In this document: in pieces, positions 47,541-60,690 of the stretch | Numbering within the stretch: position 1 is the first letter of the stretch | Layout of the letters: each line of letters opens with the position of its first letter | Assembly (NCBI RefSeq): GCF_002099425.1 | Contig: NW_018344252.1 | Location: forward strand, 2,046,001 to 2,110,000 | From: Phascolarctos cinereus | Lineage: Eukaryota; Chordata; Mammalia; Diprotodontia; Phascolarctidae | DNA: 64,000 bases | Direction of reading: 5' to 3' | Position numbers and translations under genes: made by a program | Notes under the pieces: model-generated | Told to the model about the DNA's origin: nothing | Seen by the model: the letters and a program-made list of their open reading frames with translations, nothing else | Databases searched by the model: none

Positions 47541-49520
47541 ATAGCCCTAGAAAGGTGAGTCTTCACACCAGAGGTGTTAGTGCTTCTGAATACCCCATAC
47601 ACTCCAGAGAACAGTCCATACTTCTGAGCAGAATATGAGATGCCCAGGGTTCTTCAGTCAGTTTTGGCATCTGCATGTTGAATACATATCAACCATCAAC
47701 ACTGCCAAGCAGCCAGACTAGGACGAGACTTGCCCCAGTCCTGGTCACCCTGGCAAGTAAAGTTCTCCAAATTTCCTTGGGTCCAGAGTGGCTCTCAAAA
47801 ATCTGAACCCTCTGTGTGTTGAAGGTGACATTTTATAGATAAGGAAACTGAGGTGAGGAAGACAAGAAGGGAAAAAAGCTTAGAGGATGACTTAGGAGGG
47901 GACCTGAATGATAATAGCATCCAGCCCCTCATTTGCTAGGGAGATGGAAGTCATGGAAGGGAAGTAACCTCCCCTTGGTGACAGAGGCAGGGAAGAGTTG
48001 GGTCTCCAAGATCCCTATTCTAGCCAAACTCACCGGAAAAGGCACTCTCTGGCATTTAGCAGGCAGATCTAATTACCTACTTTGTGACTGGACAGTTCCT
48101 AGGCCATAGGGATGGAAAGATGAAAAAGAGAGCATCTATGCCCCAAGGAACTTACATTCTTATGTAGTGAGTTAGAACATTCCCAGCATTGTAATTGCAT
48201 TACACAAGCAGCAATTATTTACTGTGAGTACTCGGCTAGGTCAACCCATCTGTAGCTTTCCTTTCCTTAGCCTGTTAAGGTTTACAAACTGCTTTCCTCT
48301 TTAAAACAAACAAACAAACAAACAAACTGAGGAAGGTGGTGTTATCATTCCCGTTTTACAGATAGGGAGCCTTTCACAATGGGCTCCAGAGTACCTTTCC
48401 AATGTATTGTACCTTTCTATCCTTGAGGCATCCTAGGTGTCAGCCAAACTGGTTACCTTGGTTTCCCTAAACCTGGCGTCTCACCTGCTGCTTCCATACT
48501 GTCATCATCTGCTCTTTGGCCTCCTCCAACACTAGGCCTTTCCTGGTGCCTGAGTTCTTAGACATCACCTTCCCTCAGTACGGCAGTTAAGAGGTACTTG
48601 CTTTGCAGAGATAAATGGATTTTTGAGTGAATCACTGAGCTCAGTTAGAGGTGGAAGTTGCGGGGTGGGCTGGGTGGGGAATGGAGATGTCCAGAGAGAG
48701 CTGGAATGTGAAGCAGGAGCTGGTAAAGCCAGCTGGCTCTAAGGAGCTGCTAGAGCAGAGTTTGCACCACTTACTTGTTAATCACCTTGTTTTCCCCAAG
48801 GCAAGAGGTCCAAAGCTGGGTGGATTAACTTCCCCCGAGACTGGGGGCCATTTTTTTTCAGCTCATCTTTTCTCGAGGTTCTATTCCAAGTGGGGAGAAG
48901 TCAGCAACATGGGCTGCAAGATGTCACAGGGTGGACAGCTGGATTCATGAAGGTCACTTGGCCAAGGTCACTGAGCAGTGACTCATACAAAGATAAACAG
49001 GACACAGCCTCTGTCCTTGAGCTGTCCGGGAAAGACTATCCCAAATCCAAAAGAAGGAGAAAGTGATAGGTTCATAGCAAGATTGGGCCATATTCTGAGT
49101 GTGCCCGGAAGGGAGAGAGAATTTCTGGGCCCTGGATGAGGTACCATTTAAGTTGGGCCTTGAAAGAAGGGTAAGCACTTTAAATGGTAGCGATGGAAGA
49201 AAGCTGGTGGCCTGTCACATTCTCTCTGGTTTAGAGGGGTCTGTGTTTTATCCAGCCACAACATTGGCCTGGTGTGAGCTGTCCTGGCTCAGAGGACCCT
49301 CGGCATTGATGCACTCTCTGCTGCAGTCAGCTCTGACCCAGGGGGGCTGAGCACTGCAGAGTATGCCAGAGCCAATGGGCACCATCTTGGGCACCTGACA
49401 CATGTCACTAAGGGGTTGACCTTTGAACTCCATGACTTTTCCTTCAGTTTGAGTTCTACTAGCCTTCATTCTGCACTTCAGGACCAACCTTGATAAAGGT
49501 CTTTCCTAGGAGATGTGCTC
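47541..49520. other. Intron 8, mostly unassigned
   Basis: Short MIR-like cores lie at about 47830-47860. A tattaagc-family trace (taattacctactttgtgact) is near 48070 and an (AAAC)n run at 48306-48328. No gene was seen. Confidence 0.4.
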
Positions 49521-49538
49521 TATCACAAGCCAGTTATT

Positions 49539-49699
49539 TTATTTTATTTTGGTTTGTTTGTTTTTTTAGGCAATGGGGTTGAGTGACTTACCCAGGGTCA
49601 CACAGCTAGTAAGTGCTACGTGTCTGAGGCTGTATTTAAACTCAGGTCCTCCTGAATCTAGGGCCAGTGCTCTATCCACTGCACCACTTAGCTGCCCCT
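49539..49699 (-). repeat. Marsupial CORE-SINE (MAR1-like), antisense, perfect 14-base target duplication
   Basis: It runs from a T-rich start (tttattttggtttgtttg) through aggcaatggggttgagtgac to gcaccacttagctgcccc. The direct repeat acaagccagttatt occurs at 49525-49538 and 49700-49713. Confidence 0.9.
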
Positions 49700-49724
49700 A
49701 CAAGCCAGTTATTGCTACAGTTTA

Positions 49725-49905
49725 TTAATTATAGAATCTGCAATTCAAAGTTGGAAGGAGCTTTGGAGGTCATCAAAATCGCCTTCTTCATATACAGATG
49801 AGGAAACTGAGGCATAGAGAATTATAGCTAGCAAGTATCTGAGGCAGAATTTGAAACCAGGTCTTCCTGACTCCAAGTCCAGTGTTCTGATCATTTCCAA
49901 GGCCA
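49725..49905 (-). repeat. MIR-type SINE, antisense
   Basis: gttggaaggagctttggagg, atgaggaaactgaggcatag and caggtcttcctgactccaag. Confidence 0.7.
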
Positions 49906-50394
49906 ATGACGAGATGCCCCTGAAAGGACACCCTCTCTTGGGACAGATTCCAACAAGGTTTGTGGTGTCTCAGCTTCCCTTTAAATTCATATTTGTCTGG
50001 TGACCCAGCTTTTTACCTGAAGTCTTCTTCAAATACATTTCCCAGGAAGCCACTCATGCTGGAAGGCTCCATGATGGCCTAAGAGAATTACTTCTGTACT
50101 TATGAATCCTCTCAAATGGAATGAGACTGGGAGTGTGGGTGTGTTAGGGCTGTGTGTTTCACACGTGATTTTGTAATCTACAAGCTCTTCTCTTCTTCAA
50201 CGTCATTGCTTATCTCTGTCTCTCCCCTCTCTTGGCTGGCAAACATGTCATTGCATGAGCTTATGGGGCCTAAGGGTCAAAAGCCCCCCTGTTTATAAAA
50301 GAGGAAACTGAGGCCTACAGCTGGGGGAAGGGATTTGCTTAGGGACACACAGATGGCCCGTCCTTCTTGACCTCTGTAGCCTTTGTCAGTGCTG

Positions 50395-51320
50395 GCCATC
50401 CTCTTCCTGGAAGCTCTCTTCTCTCTGAGCTTTTGATCCCATGGGTGTCTCAAACTCAGTATCTCCAAAATGGAATTTATCTTTTACCCCAAGCCCTGTC
50501 CTCCTCTTAACATTCCTATTACTAGAGAGGGCACCACCATCCTTCAGGTCACCCATGTTTACAATCTCGAAGTCATTTTTCACTTCTTTTTCTCATTCAC
50601 CACCACCCCTCCTCTGCATCCAATCTGTGGTCAAATCTTGCTTCTCCCACCCCAGCCTCTCCCTATGTGTCCCCTTCTCCCCAGTCACATAGGCACCCCT
50701 GGGTGCAGGCCCTTATCAACACATGCCTGCACTGTTGCAGTAGCCTGGCCTCACTGCACCTAGTCTCTCCTCAATCCAATTCATCCTCACACTCAGCTGT
50801 CAGTGATTTTCCTAAAGCACAGATTTGATGAAGCCAAACCCTTTCTCAATAAACTCAGTGATTCTATATTGACTCTAGGATTAAATTGCAGACTCCTCTG
50901 TCATTTAAAGCCCTCCACCTCCTGGATCCTCCACCTTTTCAGGATCACTGGACATGACCCGCTGCGTACCTCTCCCTTCCTTTGGACAGTCTGCCCCATC
51001 TGTGTGCCTGGAACCCACACCCCCTCCACCTTTGCCCTTTGGAATCCGTAGGTCCCACCTAAGCTCCCAATTAAGATGCCATCTTCAAATGAGCATTCTT
51101 GACCCCAGCTCCTAGTGACTTTTCTCCACTTGCTTTGAGTTTGCTCTGTACATGCCTTGTATTTATTACCATGTGAGGGTGTTGCATCCCCCCGCCCCCA
51201 CAGAGTAAAGGCTTTTTGAGGGCAGGAATGGCCTGTTGCACTTTTGTTGATGAATCTGCAGTGCCCAGCAAAGCAAGGACCTGGCATCAAATGAATGCTT
51301 AGTAAATGAGAATTGACTTA
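50395..51320 (+). repeat. L2 LINE 3' part, sense
   Basis: ccatgggtgtctcaaactca, aaatggaatttatcttttac, gatttgatgaagccaaaccc and gcaggaatggcctgttgcac are followed by the tail aatgaatgcttagtaaatga. Confidence 0.75.
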
Positions 51321-51599
51321 TTGATTATTTGATCTGGCAAAGTCGGACTGGAATCTGATGTGGCTTTAGGGCCAGTGTTCCAGCCAGGATACCGTCATAC
51401 CTTTTTCTTTTTTAACCTCAAAAGGATTAGAGATTTGTCCAGTGTCACACAGGTACTGGGTTCAAAGGCCATGGTTCTACACAGGGTCTCTCACCCCAAT
51501 TGCAGTATTCTTTCCAATATAGTATATTTCTTTAATTCTGGTCAATCTAGGTAAGTAAGAGAACCATTCTTCAGAACAAAGGTTTTGGGTCAGAGAGGA

Positions 51600-51900
51600 A
51601 GCACAGTGCCATAGCTAGAAGGAGAGTCAGGAAGACCCAGGTTCAAATTCTGCCTCTAGCTATGTGACCATGGGAAAGCCATTGAATGTCTCTGAGCCCC
51701 ACTTTCCTCATCTATAAAATGATGGAGTTAGACTGGATGGCCTCCAAGGTCCTCTACCTCCAAATCTGTGATCTTATTCAACCCCTTTATTTTACAGATA
51801 AGGAAATGGAAGTCTAGTAAAGGCAAGGGACTTGGCCAAGGGCATATAGGTAGAAAGTAGCAAAGTCAGGATTTGAACCCTAGTACTTGACATTCAGATT
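51600..51900. repeat. MIR-type SINE pair in opposite orientations
   Basis: 51600-51775 is sense (aagacccaggttcaaattct, tttcctcatctataaaatga). 51775-51895 is antisense (ttacagataaggaaatggaa). Confidence 0.65.
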
Positions 51901-54760
51901 TGGGGTTTTCACTCCCTGCTTTATCCAGAGACAACTGGAAATTAATGTGTAAATGGATTTTTAAATGCCAACCCCCACTCTTTCCACAAAGGGGCTCCTG
52001 CTCTGGACTCACAACAATTTTGTCTAGTCCTGAGGGAGCTCGACCCAAAAGAGAGTGGAATGAGGCTTAACTTGATATTTCTGACTCATTTTCTCCAGAC
52101 CAGAGCCCTGGGTAAAACTCTTAAATAAAGTCTGGCTATAATTCATGATCAGAGTCTCCCAAAAGTAGGTTAACAGAACCCCTTTTAGAAGAGATACTCC
52201 ACCAACAAAGGAGATAGCAGAAATGCTTAAACCAAACCAAACAAAAACCCTCCACAGGGCATAATAAGAACTCAGCCCCTATTATCCAGCTTTCTAGTAC
52301 TATTCCAAAGGTAGGCCACATTCAGCTCAGAGCTGCACTGACCAATCAGCTCACAAGTCCAGGTCTCCAGATCAAGCATGACAAGATGTAGATTTTCTTA
52401 GTTCTTTCAGCTATAGGATCTTCCTGGAGATGAGAAGTTGCTGAAGGAACCACCTCCCTTTGGGTAAAAAGCTCTGACTTCTTATTGGACAAGGCTACTT
52501 AAAGAGCTGGAAACATCTGTTTCTCAGGATCACCATGGGGTGACTTGAGCTTGGGGAAAGAGACAAAGCAGAAAATTTCATATTCTCCTAGGCAAGTGGA
52601 TGTTCTTGCTATCATGTTTGTGTGATTACCATTGTGGTGGGGGGGGGAGGTGAAGTTAAAGAATTCCCCCTCCCACTCTCCCTAGAAGTCTAAAAAAAAG
52701 AAACTGGTATTGGGTGAGATCTACAAAGAGACCAGGTCCTGGAGCCTTGAAGCTCTCTCAGCATCACAACTTAAAGTCCAGAGAGTCAATGGCTTTGCTA
52801 GGCTGGGTAGCCAATCATTTTGGCAGAGTCTGCAATGACAGAGGCTTCTAAGTGTGGGGAACATGTGGCCCTGGAGCCACATATTGGTCCTCTAGGTCCT
52901 CAAGAGGTCAAAGGGATCCTTTTTTTAAAAAAAGGGGGGATTTGTTCTGTGCAGTTTGGATTCAAAGTGCCACACTCAAGGACCCAGAGGGCCAGAGTTT
53001 CCCCACACCTGTGGTCACACAGGACCCACTAGCCTTCCATTTCATTTACTAAGGGACTAGAACATGGGTCCCACCACTAAGATTCAAGGCACTTATTTCT
53101 AGCTCCATAGGAGGTGTCTCAAGTCTTCCCTCATCGCCCCTACTGCATAAAAATTCTGAGACTTTTCTTCTGGAGAGAAAAGCTGAATACAGCCAGGACA
53201 CTGGGAACTCTCATTAAGGATAAGGGAGGGGGGGGACAATTAAAGGTTTCTTTTTTCCCTAGTCTTTGGTCTGAGATTGTAAAGGACCTCCCACCCTCAC
53301 TGAAAAAGCTGAGTCTTAAGCTTCTGGGCTTTAAGCTAAAACAGGAATGGAAGAGCCCCTGCTCTTTGTAGGAGGAAAGGATAGCACCTCAGGTGAAAGT
53401 TCCAGCTGGAGCCCAGAATGAGAATGATGCCAAGTTTAGAGAAGACAGTGTCTATTCATACCTGACCTGGGTGGGTTCAAAGGATGAATGAGAGGCTGCA
53501 GAGTTAGTTGATCATTCTCTCCTGCATAATCCATCAATATTTTTATAGCAAATGCTTTGTAAGTCAGAGGTGATCAGTAGCCCACATCCTCACCAGGATA
53601 GGAAAGGTAAACACGACACTCATAACTTATACATTTAAGAGCTTTACTGAGATGTAGCCCAGTCTACTACTGAGCAATAATAATGAGGGAGAGCCTTGTA
53701 ATGTGCCTGCCTTCAATTTTTCTCCCAAGTCTGTGATGAATCCATGTACAGGATAGTAAGCACATGAGATGACAAGGGTTCTAGGTCTTTACAATCTAAG
53801 ATGTCAAATTTGGGGAGTTAGTAGCTACTCTCCAGATTTATAATCTCACTTTGGATTTTCCAACATTTAATTGTTGGGGAGACTAAGGATTTTCTTTGTC
53901 TCTATTCTAAAATATAAGCTTTGGGATCTTTGGACATTCTAACTAGGGAGATGGTAAAGAAAATAAGGGAAAATTTGGAGTAACTGGATGGCATAGAATT
54001 CATGGATGCCCTTGCTGATAGGTCACTTATCTATATACATGAAGAAGTTTAGGATTTGGAAACCTAGGCAAGACAGCTCACAGCTCAAGAATGGAAGGAA
54101 AAAGTAAATAACAAAAACAACAAAACAGAAATTAAGAATAGCATTTACCTTGTCCTTGGTCTAAGTGCATGCCTTAGCTCCTAGCCATGTCTTATCTCTC
54201 TTCTTAGAGGGTCAATCTGTCCAATTAGGATTGTTGGTAATATTTAGCTAGGCCAGAAGTGTTCATGATGAAAGACTTTTGCAACAATGTCCATCTAGAT
54301 GATTCTCGTGTCTTTTTTGTATCTCTAGCTTGATGTACTTTCCATGTAGAAAACGCTAAGTAAAGATTTCCTAAACTGTATCAATTCCACATAACAACCC
54401 TTCAAATACATGAAGACAGTTGTTCCCAAGCACATACTTGGCCCCATGTCTTCTCTTCTTGAGTTTAAACAGTCCCAATTCTTTCCACTGATCCTCATTG
54501 TCTCTATGGCTTTCATTGTCCTGCTTGCCCTCTTCTGGACCTGGTCCAGGTGGTCAGTATCCTTCCAGAAATGTGCCCTGAGCACTGTTGCCTTCTGACA
54601 TGGTGTTTGTTATTGTGGCTAATTCTCCAAGATGGCTCTATTAAAACTCACTGGGGATGAGGCGAGGTCATCAGTGGCAAGACATTCAAATCCAAGCTAC
54701 TTCCTTAGTCCTCCCATTAAAACTACACAAGAATTATCTGATTTCCTTTTTGTGCTTCAG
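51901..54760. other. Intron 8, long unassigned interval
   Basis: About 2.9 kb has no recognised repeat and no plausible ORF. It is the longest repeat-poor stretch in the gene body. Confidence 0.4.
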
Positions 54761-54762
54761 TT

Positions 54763-55030
54763 AAATTTAACAAGCATTTACCAATCACCCATTATGGGCC
54801 AGCACTGTCCTAGGTGCTGGAAATACAAAGATAAAAAGCAAAAGTCCCTTCTCTTGAAGAACTTAGATTCTCCTGGTGGAAAACAGCATTGCCCAGATAA
54901 GGCTTTATAAAATACAGTCGTAGTGAAGGCCTTGAGTAAGAGGTGTATTTTGAACTGAACCTTGAAGGGAGTTAGAGATTCTGGATGGAAAATGAAGAGG
55001 GAGAGCATTTCAGTCACGGGGCACAGTCTG
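54763..55030 (+). repeat. Marsupial interspersed repeat (tattaagc family)
   Basis: aacaagcatttaccaatcac, tcctaggtgctggaaataca and tgaaccttgaagggagttag. Confidence 0.6.
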
Positions 55031-55104
55031 TCATGTTCCTGTTTTCCACCAGGAGCTGCAGAGACCAAACATCAACATGGATAATTGCAATGAACAACAA
55101 TCAT

Positions 55105-55690
55105 TCTCGACTCTTCACTGTCCCTCATTTCCTCCCTCTAATCAGCTGCCCCTCCTTAACAGCTCTTCAGTCTGGCCCCTTCCTGCCATTTCACATGCCA
55201 ACACCCTGGAATATTGCAAAAGTCTCCCTCTTCTCCAAGCCACCCTCTACACAATTGTAAAAGTGGTATTCCTGAAGCACAGATCTGACCATGTCACTCT
55301 CTTGCTCAAGAATCTTCTATCATTCCCCACTTCCTTTAGGATAAACTACAATCTCCTCTGCTCAACATTAAAAATCCAACCCATGTTTCTGCACCGCTAT
55401 CACATTTCTCCTTGTCGTTTCCTCCATTTCCACCCAAACTGACCTAGTTCCTGTTCCACACATACGACATTCCATATCACATCTGGTTTGCCTTCATTAT
55501 TTCCAGGACCTAGAACCATCTGCCTGCTCGTTTCTGTTTTGTAGCATTCTCTGGCTTCCTTTAAAGAGCTCAGGTGAGCTCCTACAAGTGGCACTTCTTG
55601 ATCTCTCTAGCTGTAAATGTTCTCCACCCACAACATTATTTTTATTCATTTTCTACTATATCCTTTTCACATCCTGAACATTAAAAGTGA
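55105..55690 (+). repeat. L2 LINE fragment, sense
   Basis: agcacagatctgaccatgtc, aggataaactacaatctcct and ccaacccatgtttctg match the L2 ORF2 end and 3' UTR. Confidence 0.7.
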
Positions 55691-56864
55691 TTTTGTGTAA
55701 AGAAAAGAGCTACATAGAATGGTAAAGAAAATAGGATATTGCTTTTGTCATAGTTGAACATTTTAACGCCTTAAAGGAGTAGTAAAATACCTTTGGTTTA
55801 ATAAAAATTGCTAAAACATTTGTATAAAGAAACACAGTTGTCAGATGGGATATAAGCAGTTTGAGACAGAAAGTAAACTGTAGCATAAATGTAGAGACAT
55901 AAATCACCTTATGTAAAATGTAGGGTGATCACTCGTATGTATGTGAAGATTTTATGGTTTAAAGAGGCAGACGATGAACTATTATTAAAAAACTGGAAAA
56001 ATGTGAGCATGAGGAAGCAGTTTCAAAGGCCCAGAATTAAATTATGGACCACATTGAGAACAGAGAGCTCCAGGGCCGAATGGTCCCTTGGCTCATTTGC
56101 ATGTAACTGTTTTAAGACAGGATAGTAAAACTCACAAAGTGGGGAAAAAATCATGTAAGTCTTTGGAGACTAAGGGATGTTCAAATAATGACTATTGATT
56201 TTATGTGGGGGATAAGATGAGCTGTTAGCGTTAAAGTGAACGGTGAGCCAACGAGTTGCAAGGGACTCTGATTGAAGCCACTGAGAGATCAGGGAGAAGG
56301 GAGAATTCCCAGACTCTAAAGCATAGCCACCACTTTGAGAGGCAGGATATGGACTACGATCCAGGAGAGGAGATGGAGAAGGAGTCAGAGGCGGGAGAGA
56401 TTGGATACAGGACAGCCTTTGCATCGGTCAGTCAATCAGCAAGCATCTAATCAAGCATCAGATACCAGAGTGAGAGAAGAGAATGGGAGGGAGAAGTGGC
56501 ATCAATGCGTTATCTGATGAAGAGCTGGGATGAAGGCAGAGCTTTCCACGTGAGGACCTTGAGGCAAGAAGAAAAAGTCGATCCGATCACTATGAGGAGT
56601 GCGATGGAGAGTCAGTTAGGGAGGAGGAAAATAATTGTTCATTGCAGTGGGGGCCCACTTGAGATCAGAGCACTTTGTCATGGCCCCACTCAGTTCCACT
56701 GTGTGATCTCTCCAGGACTGTTGAGCGGCAGGAGCCTAGCAGCAGAGAGGGCCAACGGCAGGCACGGTCCAGGGCTAGTGACCAAAGGGCAAGGCGGTTA
56801 CAGATTCGAGGCTTGAAGATGGATCAACTTGAATTGGTTAAGTATAGTTTCAAGTTTGGAGTTG
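55691..56864. other. Intron 8, unassigned
   Basis: AT-rich in the first third, then GA-rich. No gene was recognised; the small open frames overlap one another and lack domains. Confidence 0.4.
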
Positions 56865-57105
56865 GTGTTCAGTACTTTCAGTCATGTCTGACTCTCTGCG
56901 ACTCTATTTGGGGTTTTCTTGGCAAAGACATTGGAGTGGTTTGCCATTTCCTTCTCCGGCTCATTTTTATAGATGAGGAAACTGAGGCAAACAGGATTAA
57001 GTGGCTTGCCCCAGAATACACAGGTAGTAAGTGTCTGAGGCAAGATTTGAACTCAGGTCTTCCTGACTCCAGGCTTGGCACTGTGTGCACTGCAGCACAC
57101 TGGTG
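56865..57105 (-). repeat. Composite SINE with RTE/BovB-like tail, antisense
   Basis: It starts cagtcatgtctgactctctg and ttggagtggtttgccatttc (reversed RTE tail), then the antisense core gaggaaactgaggcaaacag and head. Confidence 0.8.
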
Positions 57106-58005
57106 ATGATGCAGAAGATTACTGATGGATTAAAGGCTTGGAGGTAATAGTGAGGCTAAAGAATTGAGAGAGGAAGAATAAGACATGGGGAGAAATGGAA
57201 TGAGAGGAGGCTCGATAAAAGGATATACAAAAAGATAAAGGAATTTAAGAATTCTTGAAGTAGAACATTTGGGAGTGATCAAGGATGTGACCATACCTGG
57301 AGTGGCTGATGGGTACATCACAGGAGTTGGTGAGGGTGAGGAACTGGGAGACATCAATGTGTACATTGAAGCCCTCTGGAATAAGGGAAGGTGTTGAGAC
57401 AGAGAGGAAGCCTGTGAGCCAGGCACAGAATTCCTTGAGAACAGAGGAGGGATAACCTGGGGACCAAACACTGTCCCCAGTATCTGGACTGGGAGGTAGA
57501 GCTGGGTGGAATGAACCTCAAAGGAGGAAAGGTCAGCAGAAGGAGAGTATGGAAGTCATCATGGAAAGCAGGGACATGCCAAGTCAGCCTGCATGACCAG
57601 TGGCTCAGGGACAGGAGAGAAGGTGCCCCTGAGACTAGGCAGGGAAGGGGAGGGAGGGAGGGGCTATCTTTTGGGGAGAGACAGGCTTCTGAGGGTGTCA
57701 GGAGAGGGAAAGAACACGGGGTGGAGAGATTTAAGAAGAGGCTTCTTAACCAAGGAACAGGGATCCCAGAGGGCACATATCATGCACTTCATTAATGTTT
57801 ATTGAATTAAATAAAACTTATTGAAATATGTCCATTTAAAGGGGGACAAATCCTTTACCTTAGAAAACTAAAACCCCAAATTATCAGACATACACACTTT
57901 TTTGAGGCATAGGGGAATTTAAAAAAAATAAAAGTTGTCTCTGAGTTATCTTAGTTCTCCATTTCAGGATGTTACAAATCTATCCACCCTGAGTCAGCAA
58001 GAGAG
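57106..58005. other. Intron 8, unassigned
   Basis: GA-rich sequence with overlapping small open frames but no recognised product. AT-rich 57730-57930 may be an unrecognised element. Confidence 0.4.
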
Positions 58006-58009
58006 GAAA

Positions 58010-58200
58010 ACCACGTGGATTCATGGGGATTAGAGATGTACAGGATTGTAGAGGTCATCTTTCCCAAAAAACCCATTACTACAGATGAGGAAAGTGAGGC
58101 CAAGAGATGAGAAGGTGCTTGTATAAGGTTAAAAAAAATCAATGGGATTTGAACCCTGGTATCCCCCCCACCTGCCCCAGTCCCCTCAGAGCTCTTTCCA
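58010..58200 (-). repeat. MIR-type SINE, antisense
   Basis: gattgtagaggtcatctttc, cagatgaggaaagtgaggcc and gggatttgaaccctggtatc. Confidence 0.65.
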
Positions 58201-58288
58201 CCATTGCCCACTGTGGTTGTGACACTCTCAGATTAAACTGAGAAAGGCTTAGGTTGCCCCAAATCCTGTGCCTAATGATGTCTTAAAC

Positions 58289-58324
58289 ATACACACGTAT
58301 GTATGTATATGTATATGTGTATAT

Positions 58325-58355
<31 letters not shown>
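58289..58355. repeat. (TATG)/(TG)n microsatellite
   Basis: gtatgtatgtatatgt is followed by a gtgtgt run to 58355. Confidence 0.85.
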
Positions 58356-58599
58356 TCATTTAAGAAACACCCAATGAGGAATCACCCTCACCCTTGTGTC
58401 ACCCTCCTGGTGTGGACCAGCCCTTACTCTGCAGTCTTACAGAATGGCCAAGTGAGACAATCCCATGGTTTGGGGGCATGTTTTCACCCCCTTTTCAGGA
58501 GGGCTCTAGAAGAGTCTCTCAGTTCTCTGCTGGGAGCTCACTGATTCTGTTCTCAGGGTAGGGGTGTTTCTTCATCTTGCACCTGGTGCCACTCTGGAT

Positions 58600-59217
58600 T
58601 TTGGAGCTCAATCAGTCCAACCCCCTTCATTATACCCTGGAGAAGAATGAGGCCAGGGACTTCTCCAAGGTCACATTGGTCATAAGGTCACAGAAGAGGG
58701 ATTTGAGCCATGGTTTTCTGGCTCCATATCTCAATGTTCCCCTCTTCCATGCTGCCTTTCTCCCTCAGGCTCGTACCTCTAGACAGAACAGGAAGGATGA
58801 TGGGGTGGGGAAGAGAAAGGGGGTAGGTAAACTGATCTGAGTTAAATGGCATCTTGGCTAGGGGGCCTGGGCTTCTCCCCCTCTGGAGGGGGGAAGGTTT
58901 TGAGTAGGGGAAGATAGCTCCCAATACCCTCTCATCTCCCTTTTAGACTCTTCTTCCTCCTGGTTCTCTCTCTCCCCTCCACCACCCCAGTCTCTTCCAG
59001 TCCTCTGGCTACCCAAAACTTGCCCCCTGTATCCTTCCCTCCAATGCTCCAGGCTCCAAAACTTTGCTGCCTTTTGCTCTCTCTAAATATCAAAACTGAA
59101 AAAAAAATGTGATTCCCTCTGAGCAGCTTACCATCAAGAAAGGTTAGAGATTGAACTCATTCAGTCTAAGGTGTGAATGGTTAACATCTCTGTCTTTTAG
59201 GCCATAGGGTTATAACC
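58600..59217. other. Intron 8, MIR trace then unassigned
   Basis: 58600-58735 has a weak antisense MIR pattern (gagaagaatgaggccaggga, gaagagggatttgagcc). No gene was seen. Confidence 0.4.
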
Positions 59218-59460
59218 ATTCAATAAATATTTGTCACCTGCCTCTTGCATGCCAGGCATTGATTGTACTTGGTGCTGAAGACCAAACAAAAGCCTCCCAC
59301 CCTCCAGGAGCTTGCCGGGAGAATTGTTCGACCATACATACATGATCTACATCCAGCATTGGGGGAAGGGGCTGGTACCTGAGGGAATCAGGAAGGGCTT
59401 TTGGCAGCAGTTGAACTGGGAAGGGGAGCATTCTGGCATGGGGGGGGGAGTAGAGGGAGG
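59218..59460 (+). repeat. Marsupial interspersed repeat (tattaagc family), diverged
   Basis: caataaatatttgtcacctg and catgccaggcattgattgta are followed by ctccaggagcttgccgggag. Confidence 0.5.
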
Positions 59461-60380
59461 GGAGGAGTTTTTGCAACCCTATAAATAAGGTCTTGCCAAA
59501 TGAAGTTCCTTGTGCAATCAGCCTAGGAAGGAGTGTGGGTAGGAGGCATGGTGAGGGCTTCTTGTCAAACCAAATTAACCACTTCTGATTCTATGTCAGG
59601 CCAGCTGGGGAAGCTCTCTGGGGCCAGGTCCCTCAGTACATACTAGCTCCATCTGTAGGAGAGGCCAGTGCAGGGAGGGAGAGAAGGAATAAAGAGCCTT
59701 TGCCTTCACCCTCAGCACCTTACCCTGCTGGAAGGAGTCAGTCATGGCTGTTCTCTTCCTTCCCCCCCCCCCGCCACCATTTTCTTACCCTGAGACTGAC
59801 TCTCTGGCTATCCCAGCAGATTTCCCCCATCAGTGAATATGGAGGTAAGGAGAACAATTCCTTATGGCCCACCACTCCAGTGTCATCTGGCCTGGCCTTA
59901 CTTCCCAGCACTAGAAGGTATCAGTAGCCAGGTTCCAAAGCCAGGCCAAGATAAGCCCCTTTTGAAGAAGCTAAAAATGGCTCCCTTGCACCCCCCAAAC
60001 TGGGCTTCCTTGGATGACAGATCCAGAAGTCTACAGAGGGGTTTTCCTGCTTCCCAGGCATGAAGGACCTCTAATATCAGGGTATGCTAGCTGGGTGAAC
60101 TTCCATTGCTAAGGAGATTTTTGACTGGCCAAGTCTGTGCCAAAAGCTAGGCCAGCCTAGGTATAAAGGACAGCTTAATCTTCATGACTCTCCATTAATT
60201 GAGCTTTGAAAGTCCACTTTGAGAATTCCACTGCTGCCCTTTACCTTCTGCCCAGCAGAAGCCATGGTTCTTATAAGGCAGACCTCCTTTTGTGCGAGAT
60301 GGTGACTGAGACCTGGGAGGCGGAACTGATTCTTTTCCCAATTGACTGACATGATAATTCCAGACATGTTTTATCTTCAT
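59461..60380. other. Intron 8, unassigned
   Basis: A C-rich run (59761-59776) and nothing else recognisable. Confidence 0.45.
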
Positions 60381-60384
60381 TTTG

Positions 60385-60690
60385 ACTTAGATTCAAATTC
60401 TTGTCCATTTCCAGCCAAGTGACCTTGGCAAAAACAGGCCTTGCTCTAAGCTTCCCTTTCCTCCTCTACCAATCAAATGGGGTCGGCTCAGCTGATCTCT
60501 GAGGACCCCTTTAGCTTTGCTGTAGTGAAACAAAGGGCAGGTTTGGGAGTCAGGAAGACATGGATTCAAATCCCATCACAGATGTTAACAATGACCTTGG
60601 AAAAAGCCCTCATCTTCCAACAAGCATGGTACACTCAGGGACCTCCAAGAGCCTTCCAGTCCTAGATCTGTGGTTCTATATCTGATTCCA
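60385..60690 (+). repeat. MIR-type SINE pieces, sense
   Basis: cttagattcaaattcttgtc and agccaagtgaccttggcaaa, then a second copy from gggagtcaggaagacatgga. Confidence 0.55.
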
